Counted from the stretch's first letter, positions 43,234 through 52,723 are shown. The stretch is 64,000 nt of DNA from Bacillota bacterium (GCA_023408075.1 JAEYKW010000001.1:62001-126000); one strand, 5' to 3'. The notes: a model not told the origin generated them from the sequence alone. Made by a program: numbers and translations.

Positions 43234-43250
43234 GTATTGGATGTTTTGAC

Positions 43251-45275
43251 TCAGCGTTTTGGTTTTTTGGCATAATCACTCATCACATCTTTGAGTATCT
43301 CAACGGTCTCCTGAGAATCAGTCAATTCCTGCTTCAGCCGGGTAATCTCGGCCTCAAGGGCCATAACCTTGACCGATTCTAAATCTTCATGAACCCGTCT
43401 TGATGCGCGCTCCTGAGCCGTTTTTTTTTGTGGCTGATTTGAGTAAACGCTGTTTTTCTGCGTCATCGGAATCACCTCTTCATAGACATAATCGTCGTCC
43501 AAATACTCGTTGAACCGGCCGCGTTTGACATAATGCGTATGCAGCAGCTCGTGAGACACATGGCTGCCCGGAAACTCAAGGTACTCTTCATAGAGCTTCT
43601 TAACGGATGGGTTGTCGTGTGATTTGCGCATCACCTTTGACTCATCCTCGTCGTAAATGCCGCGAAGGCGCTTTTGCCGGACGTTCTGATCATTGGATCT
43701 CGGCTGGCCGCCGCCCATGATGCATCCACCGGGGCAGCCCATCACCTCAATGAAGTGATAGGGGGATTCACCGCTGTCAATCTGGTCCATAAGTATTTTT
43801 GCACCCGAAAGCCCGCTGGTGACCGCAACCTTCACGACAAAGCCCTCAAGGAACTGATAATCGGGAAGCACATTGTCAAATATGATATCGGCGGTTTTAA
43901 CCTGCTCCAAACCCACAATGGGGGTCACGTGCAAGCCGTCAAAAGGCAGCTCCCGTCCCGTCACGAGCTCATACACGGTGCGCAGTGCGGCCTCCATCAC
44001 GCCGCCGGTCACGCCGAATATATCCGCAGCGCCCGTGGAAAGCCCGAGCGGGTTGTCAAACTCCCGGTCTTCCAGCAGCGTAAAATCAATGCCGGCTTCG
44101 CGTATCATTTGCCCGAGTTCCCTCGTGGTCAGCACCGCATCCACATTGGCATTTCCGTTGTTTTGCATTTCGTGGCGGTTGATCTCGAATTTCTTTGCCG
44201 TGCACGGCATCACCGATACCACGTACATATCCTTCGGATCGCATCCCGTCTTCTCGGCGTAGAACGATTTGACGAGTGCGCCCAGCATCGTATGCGGGGA
44301 TTTGCATGTGGAGAGATGGGGGAGCAGCTTCGGATACGTATGCTCGATATATTTGATCCAGCCGGGGCTGCACGATGTGATCATCGGCAGCGTCGCCTCG
44401 CCGCCTGTCAGCGTTTTCTTCACGCGCGTCAAGAATTCCGTTCCTTCCTCCATAATCGTTAAATCGGCCGTAAAGTTCGTGTCAAATATATCGTCGAAGC
44501 CGATTGTGGAGAGCGCCTGCGCGAGCTTGCCGGTCACGCGCGCACCCGGCTCATAACCGAATTCTTCACCGATGGCCACGCGAATCGCGGGAGCCACCTG
44601 AACGATGCATCGTTTCTTCTCGTTGCTGAGCGCATTCCAAACCGGTTTGATTGCGTCGGTTTCCTTAAGCGCGCCCACGGGGCACACAACGGTGCATTGC
44701 CCGCAAAACACACAGCCCACCGTGCCGAGCTTCAAATCCATCGCGGGGCCGATCACCGTTTGAAAGCCCCGGTTTTGGGCGTTGAGTATGCCGGTTCCCT
44801 GAACTTCGTTGCAGACGGTGACGCAGCGCCTGCACAGCACGCATTTGCTCATGTTGCGCGTGATGGAGACGGAGGAGTCCAGATTGAATTCCGAATGCTC
44901 GCCGTTAAAACGCGATTCGCTGACACCGAGCGTTTTGCCGAGCTCCTGCAGCTCGCAGCTTTGGTTGCGCGTGCAGCTCAGGCAGTCTTTATCATGATCG
45001 GAAAGCAACAGCTCATAGAGCACACGGCGCGCTTTTCTGACCTTTTGCGTATTGGTTTGCACCACCATGCCTTCTGCAACCTTGGCAAGGCACGAGGCCT
45101 GCAAAGTCTTCGCGCCCTTAACCTCCACAACGCAGATGCGGCAGGAGCCAAACTGATGAATGCCCTCCATCTGACAGAGCCCGGGGATTTTGATTCCCAA
45201 AGCCTTGGCTGCCTCCATAATGGTATAGTCTTCGGGAACAGTCACAGCGCGGCCGTTTATCTGTAAATTGACCAT
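43251..45275 (-). CDS. hydA: [FeFe] hydrogenase catalytic subunit HydA, multimeric type
   Basis: A 674-residue catalytic subunit. From the N-terminus: a 2Fe-2S ferredoxin domain (GSCRICVVE), the His-Cys3 cluster region, two 4Fe-4S motifs (CVLCRRCVTVC and CVFCGQCTVVCP), then the H-cluster domain with TSCSPGWI, MPCTAKKFE and MGCPGGCIMGGGQP. All H-cluster cysteines are present. After the usual end near residue 580 comes an extra tail of about 90 residues that includes a probable coiled coil (LEAEITRLKQELTDSQETVE). GGAGG precedes ATG 45275. With HydB and HydC it should form a hydrogenase that couples H2 to ferredoxin and a pyridine nucleotide, perhaps by electron bifurcation. Confidence 0.93.
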   Translation of the reverse strand: MVNLQINGRAVTVPEDYTIMEAAKALGIKIPGLCQMEGIHQFGSCRICVVEVKGAKTLQASCLAKVAEGMVVQTNTQKVRKARRVLYELLLSDHDKDCLSCTRNQSCELQELGKTLGVSESRFNGEHSEFNLDSSVSITRNMSKCVLCRRCVTVCNEVQGTGILNAQNRGFQTVIGPAMDLKLGTVGCVFCGQCTVVCPVGALKETDAIKPVWNALSNEKKRCIVQVAPAIRVAIGEEFGYEPGARVTGKLAQALSTIGFDDIFDTNFTADLTIMEEGTEFLTRVKKTLTGGEATLPMITSCSPGWIKYIEHTYPKLLPHLSTCKSPHTMLGALVKSFYAEKTGCDPKDMYVVSVMPCTAKKFEINRHEMQNNGNANVDAVLTTRELGQMIREAGIDFTLLEDREFDNPLGLSTGAADIFGVTGGVMEAALRTVYELVTGRELPFDGLHVTPIVGLEQVKTADIIFDNVLPDYQFLEGFVVKVAVTSGLSGAKILMDQIDSGESPYHFIEVMGCPGGCIMGGGQPRSNDQNVRQKRLRGIYDEDESKVMRKSHDNPSVKKLYEEYLEFPGSHVSHELLHTHYVKRGRFNEYLDDDYVYEEVIPMTQKNSVYSNQPQKKTAQERASRRVHEDLESVKVMALEAEITRLKQELTDSQETVEILKDVMSDYAKKPKR

Positions 45276-45281
45276 CGATGA

Positions 45282-48200
45282 CTACCTCCTTTCACAATGC
45301 AGGCAGCGCATTGCTTCCGCCATCGCATTGAGCTTATGGTAACCCTTAATCACCTCTTCGAACGAATTCTTGCGGGTTTCGGGGTTCAGAATTTCCAGGC
45401 TGAAACGCCCGTGTGCCACAATCTCGTCATCGTCGCTGAATTCCGGTATGTCGATCGGTTCCCCCTTGTTAAGATTGCCTTTTCCGCCCAGATATTTGTC
45501 GATCGATACGGCAGCCTTTTTGCCGTCCGCAATTGCGCGGATCACCTCATCGGGGCCGCGCGTCACATCTCCGCCCGCAAACACGCCCTCCATTGTGGTC
45601 ATTTGCGTATCGTTTTGCAGCACGAACGTTCCCCAAGGCGTCAGGCCGATCTCGTCTTTTCCGATAAACGGGAAGTCCGCAAACTGGCTGACTGCCGGAA
45701 TCACCATATCGGCGTCGATAAAGAAATTCGAATCCTCCACGAATACGCTGCGCCTGCGGCAGGAGGAATCAAAGTCCCCGAGACACATCTTGACACATTC
45801 GATCTGGGCCACGCGTCCGTCCGGGCCGGGCAGGAATCTAACGGGTGCGGCGAGACAGATTATCTCAATGCCTTCTTCAGCCGCTTCGCAGATTTCCTGT
45901 TCGTAGGCCGGCATCGAATCTTTTGTTCTTCTGTAAAGAACCGTCACTTTATCGGCACCGAGCCGCAGCGCCGTTCTTGCCGAGTCGATTGCGGTGTTAC
46001 CGCCGCCGATGACCACCACATTGCTGCCCATGTCGATGGGCTGGTGCGTGTTCGCTTTTTTAAGAAATTTGATGCCGTGTACCACGCCGGGCAGGCTCTC
46101 TCCGGGCACGTTGATCTTTTGGGGCAATTGCGTGCCGGTGGCAATGTAAATCGCGTCGTATGTCGCTTTGAGCTCTTTGAACGAGATGTCGCGGCCCACC
46201 TCGACATTGAGGTGAATCTTCACGCCGGTCTGTTCAATGAGGCCGACCTCGTAGGCAAGCACATCCTTGGGCAGGCGGTATTCGGGGATGCCGTATGCGA
46301 GCACGCCGCCCGCCGTATCGTGCGATTCAAAAACGTCCACATCGTAGCCGATGCGCGCGAGATAATAGGCGCACGTGAGGCCCGATGCGCCCGCGCCGAT
46401 CACGGCAACGCTCCGTCCGTTCTTCGGGAACACGATATCGGTATGATAGGAGCCTTTGTCGCTGCTTATTGCGTAATCGGCAACGAATCGTTTCAGGTCG
46501 CAGATGGCGAGCGCCTCGTCCACCGTGCGCCTGCGGCATTTGTTTTCGCAGGGCCGCGTGCAGATGCGCCCGCAGACGGCGGGGAAAGGGTTTTCCTGCC
46601 GTATCAGCTTGTATGCATCGATAAAGCGCCCCGCTGCGATCAGCGACATATACCCGGGCACATTGACATTGGCCGGGCATGTGTTTTCGCACGGCGATAT
46701 AAAGAGCTCGCTGCACACGCCCGCGCGGCAGTATTTGTTTTTGATGTGCTCGTCGTATTCGTCGCGGAAGTACTTGATCGTGGAGAGCACGGGGTTGGGG
46801 GCTGTCTGTCCAAGGCCGCACATCGCCGTCTCCTGTATCGTTTCGCCGAGCTCAATGAGCAGCTCCACATCACCGTCTTCGCCTTCGCCGCGCGTGATGC
46901 GCTCGAGTATTTCGAGCATGCGTTTGGTTCCGATACGGCAGGCCGTGCATTTGCCGCAGGATTCGTCCTTAATGAAATCCATAAAGAAACGCGCCGTATC
47001 CACCATGCAGGTATCCTCGTTCATCACGATGAGGCCGCCGGAGCCCATGATGGCACCGAGTTCTTTCAATGGTTCGTAGTCGGTAGGCACATTGAGATTG
47101 TCCGTTGTGATGCAGCCGCCCGACGGGCCGCCGATCTGCGCGGATTTGAATTTCTTGTTGTTGACCGTGCCGCCGCCGATCTCAAATATGATGTCGCCGA
47201 GCGGTATGCCGATGGGCACCTCCACGATACCCGTATTCATCACGTCGCCCGCGAGCGCGAACACCTTGGTGCCCCGGCTCTGTTCGGTGCCGAACTGCGT
47301 GTACCATTCGCCGCCGTTCAGTATAATCATCGGTATGCCCGCGAATGTTTCCACGTTGTTGATAATTGTCGGTTTCCCGAATAGGCCCCGCTGGAACGGG
47401 AAAGGCGGCTTTTGCTTGGGCTCGCCGCGGTGACCTTCTATTGAAGCCATCAGCGACGTTTCTTCGCCGCAGACAAAAGCGCCCGCGCCGATGCGCAGCT
47501 CGATATCAAATGAAAAATTGCTGCCGAATATGTTGTCTCCGAGCAGGCCCTTTTTTCTCGCATCCTCAAGCGCCGCCGTCATCCTGTCAACGGCGATGGG
47601 GTATTCAGCGCGGACATAGATGTAGCCCGTGGAAGCACCGATCGCGTAGCCGCCGATCATCATGCCTTCAATCACGGTGTGCGGGTCGCCCTCTATGATG
47701 CTTCTGTCCATAAACGCACCCGGATCGCCTTCATCCGCGTTGCAGACGATGAACTTTTGCTCGCTGGCCTGTTTTTGGGCTGCTTCCCATTTGACGCCCG
47801 TCGGAAACCCCGCGCCGCCGCGGCCTTTAATGCCCGATTTTTTAACCTCCTGCACAACCGTTTCGGGCGTCATGTCCTTTATTGCTTTGTATGCCGCGGC
47901 ATATCCGTCCCGGGCAATGTAGGCTTCAATATCCGCGTATTCAATCGAGCCGCAGTTGCGCAGCGCAATTTTAACCTGCTTTTTGAAAAAGCCGATATCG
48001 TCAATATTCGGAACATACTGGCTCAGCGAGTGGTCATAGAATGTGTACGGGACGATCACTTTTCCGCTCTTGATGTGCTTGCGGACAATCTGCCGGGCTT
48101 TTTCTTCGTTAAGGTCCGTGTAAAATATATTGTCGGGCATCACGAGCATCACGGGACCCACCGCACAGGTGCCCATACAGCCGGTTTCGAGCACCTTGAC

Positions 48201-48386
48201 CTCGCCTTTCATGCCCACATTGTCAACTTCACCGATCACGGCATCGCGCACAAGCGAGCAGCCGGAAGACACGCAGCCCGCTCCGCTGCACACATAGATC
48301 CTGTATTTGTATGTTTCAAGTTCGCTGTTGTAGCGGTTCTTTATGTCGCTTAATTGCTGGGCTGTGCCGATTTTACTTGATTTCAT
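45282..48386 (-). CDS. hydB: HydB (NuoF-like) fused to a GltD-like NADPH/FAD domain
   Basis: A 1034-residue fusion. Residues about 25-130 form a 2Fe-2S thioredoxin-like domain (CSGAGC, ETGCMGTCAVGP). Residues about 150-500 are the FMN/NADH module (GRGGAGFPTG, NADEGDPGAFMDR), followed by a 4Fe-4S motif CGKCTACRIGT. At the point where HydB normally ends with a ferredoxin domain, the chain continues with a GltD-type N-terminal Fe-S region (CENTCPANVNVPGY, CGRICTRPCENKC). FAD and NADPH Rossmann motifs follow (IGAGASGLTCAYY, IGGGNTAIDSARTALRLG) and then FAGGDVTRGPD. The start ATG 48386 lies 8 bases after AGGAGG. Two pyridine nucleotide sites in one chain suggest exchange among NADH, NADPH, ferredoxin and H2. 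Confidence 0.92.
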   Translation of the reverse strand: MKSSKIGTAQQLSDIKNRYNSELETYKYRIYVCSGAGCVSSGCSLVRDAVIGEVDNVGMKGEVKVLETGCMGTCAVGPVMLVMPDNIFYTDLNEEKARQIVRKHIKSGKVIVPYTFYDHSLSQYVPNIDDIGFFKKQVKIALRNCGSIEYADIEAYIARDGYAAAYKAIKDMTPETVVQEVKKSGIKGRGGAGFPTGVKWEAAQKQASEQKFIVCNADEGDPGAFMDRSIIEGDPHTVIEGMMIGGYAIGASTGYIYVRAEYPIAVDRMTAALEDARKKGLLGDNIFGSNFSFDIELRIGAGAFVCGEETSLMASIEGHRGEPKQKPPFPFQRGLFGKPTIINNVETFAGIPMIILNGGEWYTQFGTEQSRGTKVFALAGDVMNTGIVEVPIGIPLGDIIFEIGGGTVNNKKFKSAQIGGPSGGCITTDNLNVPTDYEPLKELGAIMGSGGLIVMNEDTCMVDTARFFMDFIKDESCGKCTACRIGTKRMLEILERITRGEGEDGDVELLIELGETIQETAMCGLGQTAPNPVLSTIKYFRDEYDEHIKNKYCRAGVCSELFISPCENTCPANVNVPGYMSLIAAGRFIDAYKLIRQENPFPAVCGRICTRPCENKCRRRTVDEALAICDLKRFVADYAISSDKGSYHTDIVFPKNGRSVAVIGAGASGLTCAYYLARIGYDVDVFESHDTAGGVLAYGIPEYRLPKDVLAYEVGLIEQTGVKIHLNVEVGRDISFKELKATYDAIYIATGTQLPQKINVPGESLPGVVHGIKFLKKANTHQPIDMGSNVVVIGGGNTAIDSARTALRLGADKVTVLYRRTKDSMPAYEQEICEAAEEGIEIICLAAPVRFLPGPDGRVAQIECVKMCLGDFDSSCRRRSVFVEDSNFFIDADMVIPAVSQFADFPFIGKDEIGLTPWGTFVLQNDTQMTTMEGVFAGGDVTRGPDEVIRAIADGKKAAVSIDKYLGGKGNLNKGEPIDIPEFSDDDEIVAHGRFSLEILNPETRKNSFEEVIKGYHKLNAMAEAMRCLHCERR

Positions 48387-48398
48387 CCCATTCACCTC

Positions 48399-48911
48399 CT
48401 ATTCGTTTTCATATTTTGCGAGTATGGCGCCGAGCTTGTTGACGTTGACCTGCTTATAGACCACATCGTCAATCATCATCGCCGGCGCAAGCCCGCAGGC
48501 ACCGATACACCGGGCGACTTCAAATGTGAACTTGCCGTCCTTCGTTGTTGCGCCCACCTCCACATTAAGCTTCTCTTTGAGGCTCTCCACAATCTTTTTT
48601 CCGCCGCGCACATAGCACGCCGTTCCGAGACAGACGCGGATGGTATGAAGGCCTCTTGGTTCAGTGGAGAAAAACGAGTAGAATGTGATAACGCCGGATA
48701 CCTCGGACAGCGGAACGCCGAGCGAATCTGCGATGTAAGCCTGCACCTCAAGCGGCAGGTACCCATAAATCTGCTGAGCAAGATGAAGAATCTGTATCAG
48801 GCTGCCTTCTTTGTCACGATACATATCGATCACATTGGCAATTGCAGCGTATTTGTCGTCATCGCATTCTTTGCAGCAGCCAAACTTGGCTTGAATTGTC
48901 TTCGTGCTCAT
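48399..48911 (-). CDS. hydC: HydC, NuoE-like 2Fe-2S subunit
   Basis: A 170-residue NuoE-type thioredoxin-like ferredoxin. The 2Fe-2S ligands lie in CLGTACYVRGG and ARCIGACGLAP, and the helical N-terminal part has GVPLSEVSGVITFYSFF. GGAGGTG precedes ATG 48911. It is the first gene of the operon hydC-hydB-hydA; HydB starts 12 bases after its stop. An additional cysteine pair, CCKEC, near the N-terminus is unusual for NuoE proteins. Confidence 0.93.
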   Translation of the reverse strand: MSTKTIQAKFGCCKECDDDKYAAIANVIDMYRDKEGSLIQILHLAQQIYGYLPLEVQAYIADSLGVPLSEVSGVITFYSFFSTEPRGLHTIRVCLGTACYVRGGKKIVESLKEKLNVEVGATTKDGKFTFEVARCIGACGLAPAMMIDDVVYKQVNVNKLGAILAKYENE

Positions 48912-49010
48912 CAAACACCTCCAAGTTCGAATATTCGGATCATTCGCCGATATATGCTCTCATTACAGAACCATCTTATCAAAGTGATGTGATAAAAATA
49001 TGATGGAATT

Positions 49011-49099
49011 TCACAATTTATCCATTTAGCAGCGCAATTTTTGCAGCGAAAAGCAGTTAAAAGATTGTATTTCTTCACAAATTGATCACAATTACACAA
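49011..49099 (-). promoter_or_regulatory. Repeated TTGTGA-type sites upstream of the hyd operon
   Basis: On the minus strand TTGTGA or TTGTGT occurs at 49016-49011, 49080-49075, 49091-49086 and 49099-49094. The last three are clustered, which could be a binding array for a regulator of hyd or of the divergent response regulator gene. The spacing does not match the symmetric Rex operator. Confidence 0.35.
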
Positions 49100-49211
49100 A
49101 TAATCTTGTTTTGCTTGCTTCTAAAATCGGATTGTTATAGAATAAATTATTATCGACACAAAATATTTCATGAGCTACGTGAACCATTTGAACTGTTTGA
49201 GAGGACGGGAA

Positions 49212-49889
49212 ATGAGTGAAATCCGCTTATTGATCGTTGATCCGGCAGCCGAATTAAGAGCAACGGTAAAGACGCACGCGGCAATGGAAAACTTTCTCGT
49301 TGACGAAGCCGCCGACGGTATCGACGCAATAAAAATGTTCAGGCGTCATGAGTATCATGCGATTATTTTAAATGCCGTCCTTCCCGAGCTCGATTCGTGG
49401 CATGTTTGCAGGCAGATTCGGAAGAGCTCGCAGACACCCATCATTATATTATCGCGAGACGGCAGTGAAGATCAGAAGCTCTTTTTCTTTGACCTCGGCG
49501 TTGATGATTTTTTAAGCAGCCCGTTTTCTTTTAAAGTGCTGATGGCCAGAATCCGCGTGCTGCTGCGCCACAGCGCCAATCATTCAGACTATTCGCCAAG
49601 ACGGCTCATTTATGATGGTTTATGTATTGATATTTTTTCACATGTGGTGTATATAGACGGAGCAGGCATTGTCTTAACCCCTAAGGAATACAAGCTTCTT
49701 GTGTTTTTGGCGAAGAACCCCAACCGCGCTTTCTCACGCGAAATGATATTAAGAGAGGTTTGGGGGGAGGACTTTTTCGGTACCGACAGAACCGTGGATA
49801 CCCATATCAAAACACTGCGGGAAAACATAAAGCCGTATCACCGGTACGTGGAGACCGTTTGGGGCGTCGGCTATATATTTAAGACCTGA
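49212..49889 (+). CDS. OmpR-like regulator with a degenerate receiver domain
   Basis: A 225-residue protein with a receiver-like domain and an OmpR winged helix (VLTPKEYKLLVFLAKNPNRAFSREMILREVWG, split over residues about 155-187). In the receiver the phosphoacceptor position is Asn54 (IILNAVLP instead of IILDxxLP). The acidic pair is reduced to VDP, and the conserved lysine before PF is serine (LSSPFS). It therefore probably does not accept phosphate in the normal way. ATG 49212 has GAGGACGGGAA upstream; an earlier in-frame ATG at 49170 is less likely. It diverges from the hyd operon and has no kinase partner nearby. Confidence 0.87.
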   Translation: MSEIRLLIVDPAAELRATVKTHAAMENFLVDEAADGIDAIKMFRRHEYHAIILNAVLPELDSWHVCRQIRKSSQTPIIILSRDGSEDQKLFFFDLGVDDFLSSPFSFKVLMARIRVLLRHSANHSDYSPRRLIYDGLCIDIFSHVVYIDGAGIVLTPKEYKLLVFLAKNPNRAFSREMILREVWGEDFFGTDRTVDTHIKTLRENIKPYHRYVETVWGVGYIFKT

Positions 49890-50006
49890 AAATTTTCAGT
49901 TCTTTTTTATTTTCAGGGATCAAAATTCAACATTTTTACGTCATAATAGTACGTAATACTTAAGCTGCACCGAAAATACGACTATTTGGAGATAGACAGA
50001 AGAAAT

Positions 50007-51074
50007 ATGAAAAAAGCTTTACTCATAATCGTCACCGTCGCGATTTTAAGCATGTCGGCTTGCGCAGACGTTAAGCCGAATTTTGATGTTGATCTAAAGG
50101 ATGATATACCACAACAGCCCACCACTGCGCCAGCGTCTCAAAGCATCGTCAATTCATCACAAACCTACAGCTATGATCAAATGATCAGCGATGCAAAAAC
50201 GCTCTCGGAGAAATATTCCGATATCATATCAACAGAATCGATAGGGAAATCCGTTGAGGGACGGGAGCTGTTGTTGATTAAACTCGGCAAAGGGGAGAAG
50301 AAAATTATACTTGCGGGGACTCACCATGCACGAGAGTATATCAGCTCGGCGTATCTTTTAAGATCGGTCGATGAATATGCACGCTGCTATGCCGCGAACA
50401 AGCCCTTTGGCGGTTACGATATAAAAACGCTGCTTGATCAAGTCACCGTTTACATCGTACCGATGGTGAATCCCGATGGCGTTAATCTCGTACAAAACGG
50501 TGTGAAGGCTGTAAAAAACCCGGAAAAAGTGAAATCAATGCGAATGTTGCAGGACGGCTACAACGAATGGAAAGCAAACATCAATGGTGTGGATCTGAAT
50601 CGTCAGTATCCGTGCCATTGGGACGAAAAGCAGAGCAATACCGACGTACCAAGTTCGGAGATGTATAAGGGCACAGCACCCGCCACCGAGCCTGAGGTTC
50701 AGGCCTTGATGGCGCTCTGCAAAAACAACGAATTTGAACTCGCTGCTTCTTTTCATACCAAAGGCGAGGTGATTTACTGGGCGGACAGCGGCACGCAGGA
50801 CAGCATTTCGGCAGGGGCGGTCATCGCGCAAACAATGGCAGATGTGACAGGATACGAACTGATGCCAGCATCAGAAGACCCTGCGGTATATGCCGCAGGC
50901 TTTGAAAATTGGTTCCGGCAGGATTTCTCGCGGCCTGCTTTTTGTGTGGAACTCACCCCGGCGGGCAATGGCTCGGCACCTCACGATGACGCGGATTTTG
51001 AAGTGCTTGTGTGGAATAAGGCTAAGTATTTGGTTGCTGACCTTATGGAGCAGACGTTAAAGACGGCGCAATAA
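50007..51074 (+). CDS. M14 zinc carboxypeptidase lipoprotein
   Basis: A 355-residue lipoprotein (lipobox MSAC) with an M14 peptidase domain. Zinc ligands are in GTHHAREYIS and the later histidine of AASFHTKGEVIYW; the catalytic glutamate is in FCVELTPAGNG. The substrate arginine region VDLNRQYPC is present. In Gram-positive bacteria such enzymes often cut gamma-D-glutamyl-diaminopimelate bonds of peptidoglycan; that role is inferred. ATG 50007 starts the signal peptide; TTG 49986 is an alternative with little support. Confidence 0.87.
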   Translation: MKKALLIIVTVAILSMSACADVKPNFDVDLKDDIPQQPTTAPASQSIVNSSQTYSYDQMISDAKTLSEKYSDIISTESIGKSVEGRELLLIKLGKGEKKIILAGTHHAREYISSAYLLRSVDEYARCYAANKPFGGYDIKTLLDQVTVYIVPMVNPDGVNLVQNGVKAVKNPEKVKSMRMLQDGYNEWKANINGVDLNRQYPCHWDEKQSNTDVPSSEMYKGTAPATEPEVQALMALCKNNEFELAASFHTKGEVIYWADSGTQDSISAGAVIAQTMADVTGYELMPASEDPAVYAAGFENWFRQDFSRPAFCVELTPAGNGSAPHDDADFEVLVWNKAKYLVADLMEQTLKTAQ

Positions 51075-51090
51075 ATATTTAAAAAGACGC

Positions 51091-52203
51091 TCAATAGCTC
51101 ACGTTGAGCAATACAAACTTGATGCTGTCTCCGCTCCATCCCATGTCCCACGGCACGCGGTTCCGGTCGAGATTGTGACAGCTGACGAGGGGATACCCCT
51201 TAGAATCGGCTCCGGTGACCACGGAAACATGCGTCACTTTGCCTTTTTTCACGTAAGCCACAATATCGCCGGGCCGAAGGCTGTAAGCATACTGGTATAT
51301 TTCCTTGTAGCTGCCTTTCGCAAGAACAGAGGCGCGGCCGCTGTTGACCAAAAAGTTCTTCAGAGCCTGCGCATTCACCCAGGCACGGCTGCCTTTGCCG
51401 CCCGCATAGTTCCATGCGCCTGTCTTTTTAAACCCGCCCGCCAGCAGCACCTGCGATGCAAAATTTGCACAGTCTCCGCCCAGCGCATTGTAATTGGTAT
51501 AATCGCCGTTGTAAGAATAGTTGTTCTGCCCGTCCGATGCGGAGCCGCAGTACATATCGGCATATTGAACGGCAGCAATGCGCTGACCGCTGATGCCGGA
51601 GATATCGATGGGGGCGTGTGCGTTTATATAAGCCGTGATCTCCGGCGTGACATTCCCCATGTTGATGGTGTCGAGCAGCGGGTCATCATACCATTCGCGG
51701 CTGATCACCCATTCGTTTTCCTCTTCGGCCGGTATCAAATCAACGGAATGGTATGCGCCCAGGCGGAATTTATTTTGGGTATCAGGACTGTCCGAATAGG
51801 CATATGTGTATTCATTCGATGTCAGGACATAAAACGAATACCCTCTGCCAACCTGCTTGACGCTTTTGATAATGATATCGCTGCGAATATCCGTGAATAA
51901 GACACCTTGCTTTGCCGCCCAGCAGCTTAAGTATCCCGCCCGCTGCACCTCGAATTCATATGCCCATCTGCCGTTCTTTTCCTCCGTGAAAAAAAGCGAT
52001 TTCAGCGTATCCGTGTCTTTATTTAAAATGCACTCGTTGCGGAGACGGAACATATTGCCGATGATGCTTTCCCAGTCCTCATCGCCTTTATTGAAAGCCG
52101 CTTCCGAGTCTGTTTGAAACGGTATGATGAAAACAAACCCGGCTACGATAAATAAGGCCAGTGTTAAAAACAGCACGGTCATATTTGTTTTTATATGGCG
52201 CAT
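51091..52203 (-). CDS. Amidase-domain (Amidase_6) extracytoplasmic protein
   Basis: A 370-residue protein with an N-terminal membrane segment or signal (residues 8-28). The middle part is a conserved but unassigned region. The C-terminal Amidase_6-like domain shows YADMYCGSASDGQNNYSY, the cysteine motif GGDCANFASQ and the histidine motif VTHVSVVTG, a papain-like layout with Cys and His. GGAG precedes ATG 52203. It converges on the peptidase gene with only 16 bases between stops. A wall peptide or similar amide is the probable target. Confidence 0.82.
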   Translation of the reverse strand: MRHIKTNMTVLFLTLALFIVAGFVFIIPFQTDSEAAFNKGDEDWESIIGNMFRLRNECILNKDTDTLKSLFFTEEKNGRWAYEFEVQRAGYLSCWAAKQGVLFTDIRSDIIIKSVKQVGRGYSFYVLTSNEYTYAYSDSPDTQNKFRLGAYHSVDLIPAEEENEWVISREWYDDPLLDTINMGNVTPEITAYINAHAPIDISGISGQRIAAVQYADMYCGSASDGQNNYSYNGDYTNYNALGGDCANFASQVLLAGGFKKTGAWNYAGGKGSRAWVNAQALKNFLVNSGRASVLAKGSYKEIYQYAYSLRPGDIVAYVKKGKVTHVSVVTGADSKGYPLVSCHNLDRNRVPWDMGWSGDSIKFVLLNVSY

Positions 52204-52351
52204 AAGGCGACTCCTTCTTTTTCTAAAACATAAATATGAAGAAAAATCCCTTTATAGACATTTTTCCGTTCATTTAAAAATACGCAAGCTGCGCACATAT
52301 TGCATGTATTGTCAATAAAATAAATCATAAAAATGCAAAGGGGGGTATACG

Positions 52352-52696
52352 ATGCTGCCCAAAACTGAGCTGATGGCATTGGCCAACGCGCTGAAAGCCA
52401 CGCCTGAATACAATGAAATGCTTAAGCAAAGACGGCTGATCATGCAAAATCAAAGATTGAGCAGAGTGATGATAAACTTTGAAAGAGAACACGCGCGCGT
52501 GATGCGTCACGATTTTCCTGAAAATCAGGTTGCCGCGCATATGAAAAGCTTGTATGAAGAAAACAAGGTGTTTCTTGAAACAACCGATGTCAAGCTGTAC
52601 ATGAAATCAGCCAAGGAATATCAAAGCGTTGTGACACAATGTGTTGACTACTTAAACGGATTGTTTGATGCCGGCTATTCACAAAGATCCTTTTAA
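52352..52696 (+). CDS. YlbF-family protein
   Basis: A 114-residue all-helical protein resembling the YlbF/YmcA (Com_YlbF) family, with the typical pattern LANALKATPEYNEMLKQR at the start. In Bacillus, members form a complex with RNase Y and affect sporulation and competence. AAGGGGGG precedes ATG 52352. The exact role here is unknown. Confidence 0.75.
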   Translation: MLPKTELMALANALKATPEYNEMLKQRRLIMQNQRLSRVMINFEREHARVMRHDFPENQVAAHMKSLYEENKVFLETTDVKLYMKSAKEYQSVVTQCVDYLNGLFDAGYSQRSF

Positions 52697-52723
52697 TACC
52701 GTGTATAAATAATAGATAAAAAT

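Noticed and set aside
43674..44462. Plus-strand frame of 262 codons inside hydA
   Set aside because: It lies antisense to the conserved H-cluster region and has no domain of its own.
45297..47384. A 695-codon open frame on the plus strand
   Set aside because: It lies antisense to hydB, whose minus-strand product has complete domain motifs. Long antisense frames are expected opposite GC-rich genes, and this one shows no recognisable domain.
49011..49099. Rex operator upstream of hyd
   Set aside because: The TTGTGA copies are direct repeats with irregular spacing, whereas the usual Rex site is a symmetric TTGTTAA-N4-TTAACAA type sequence.
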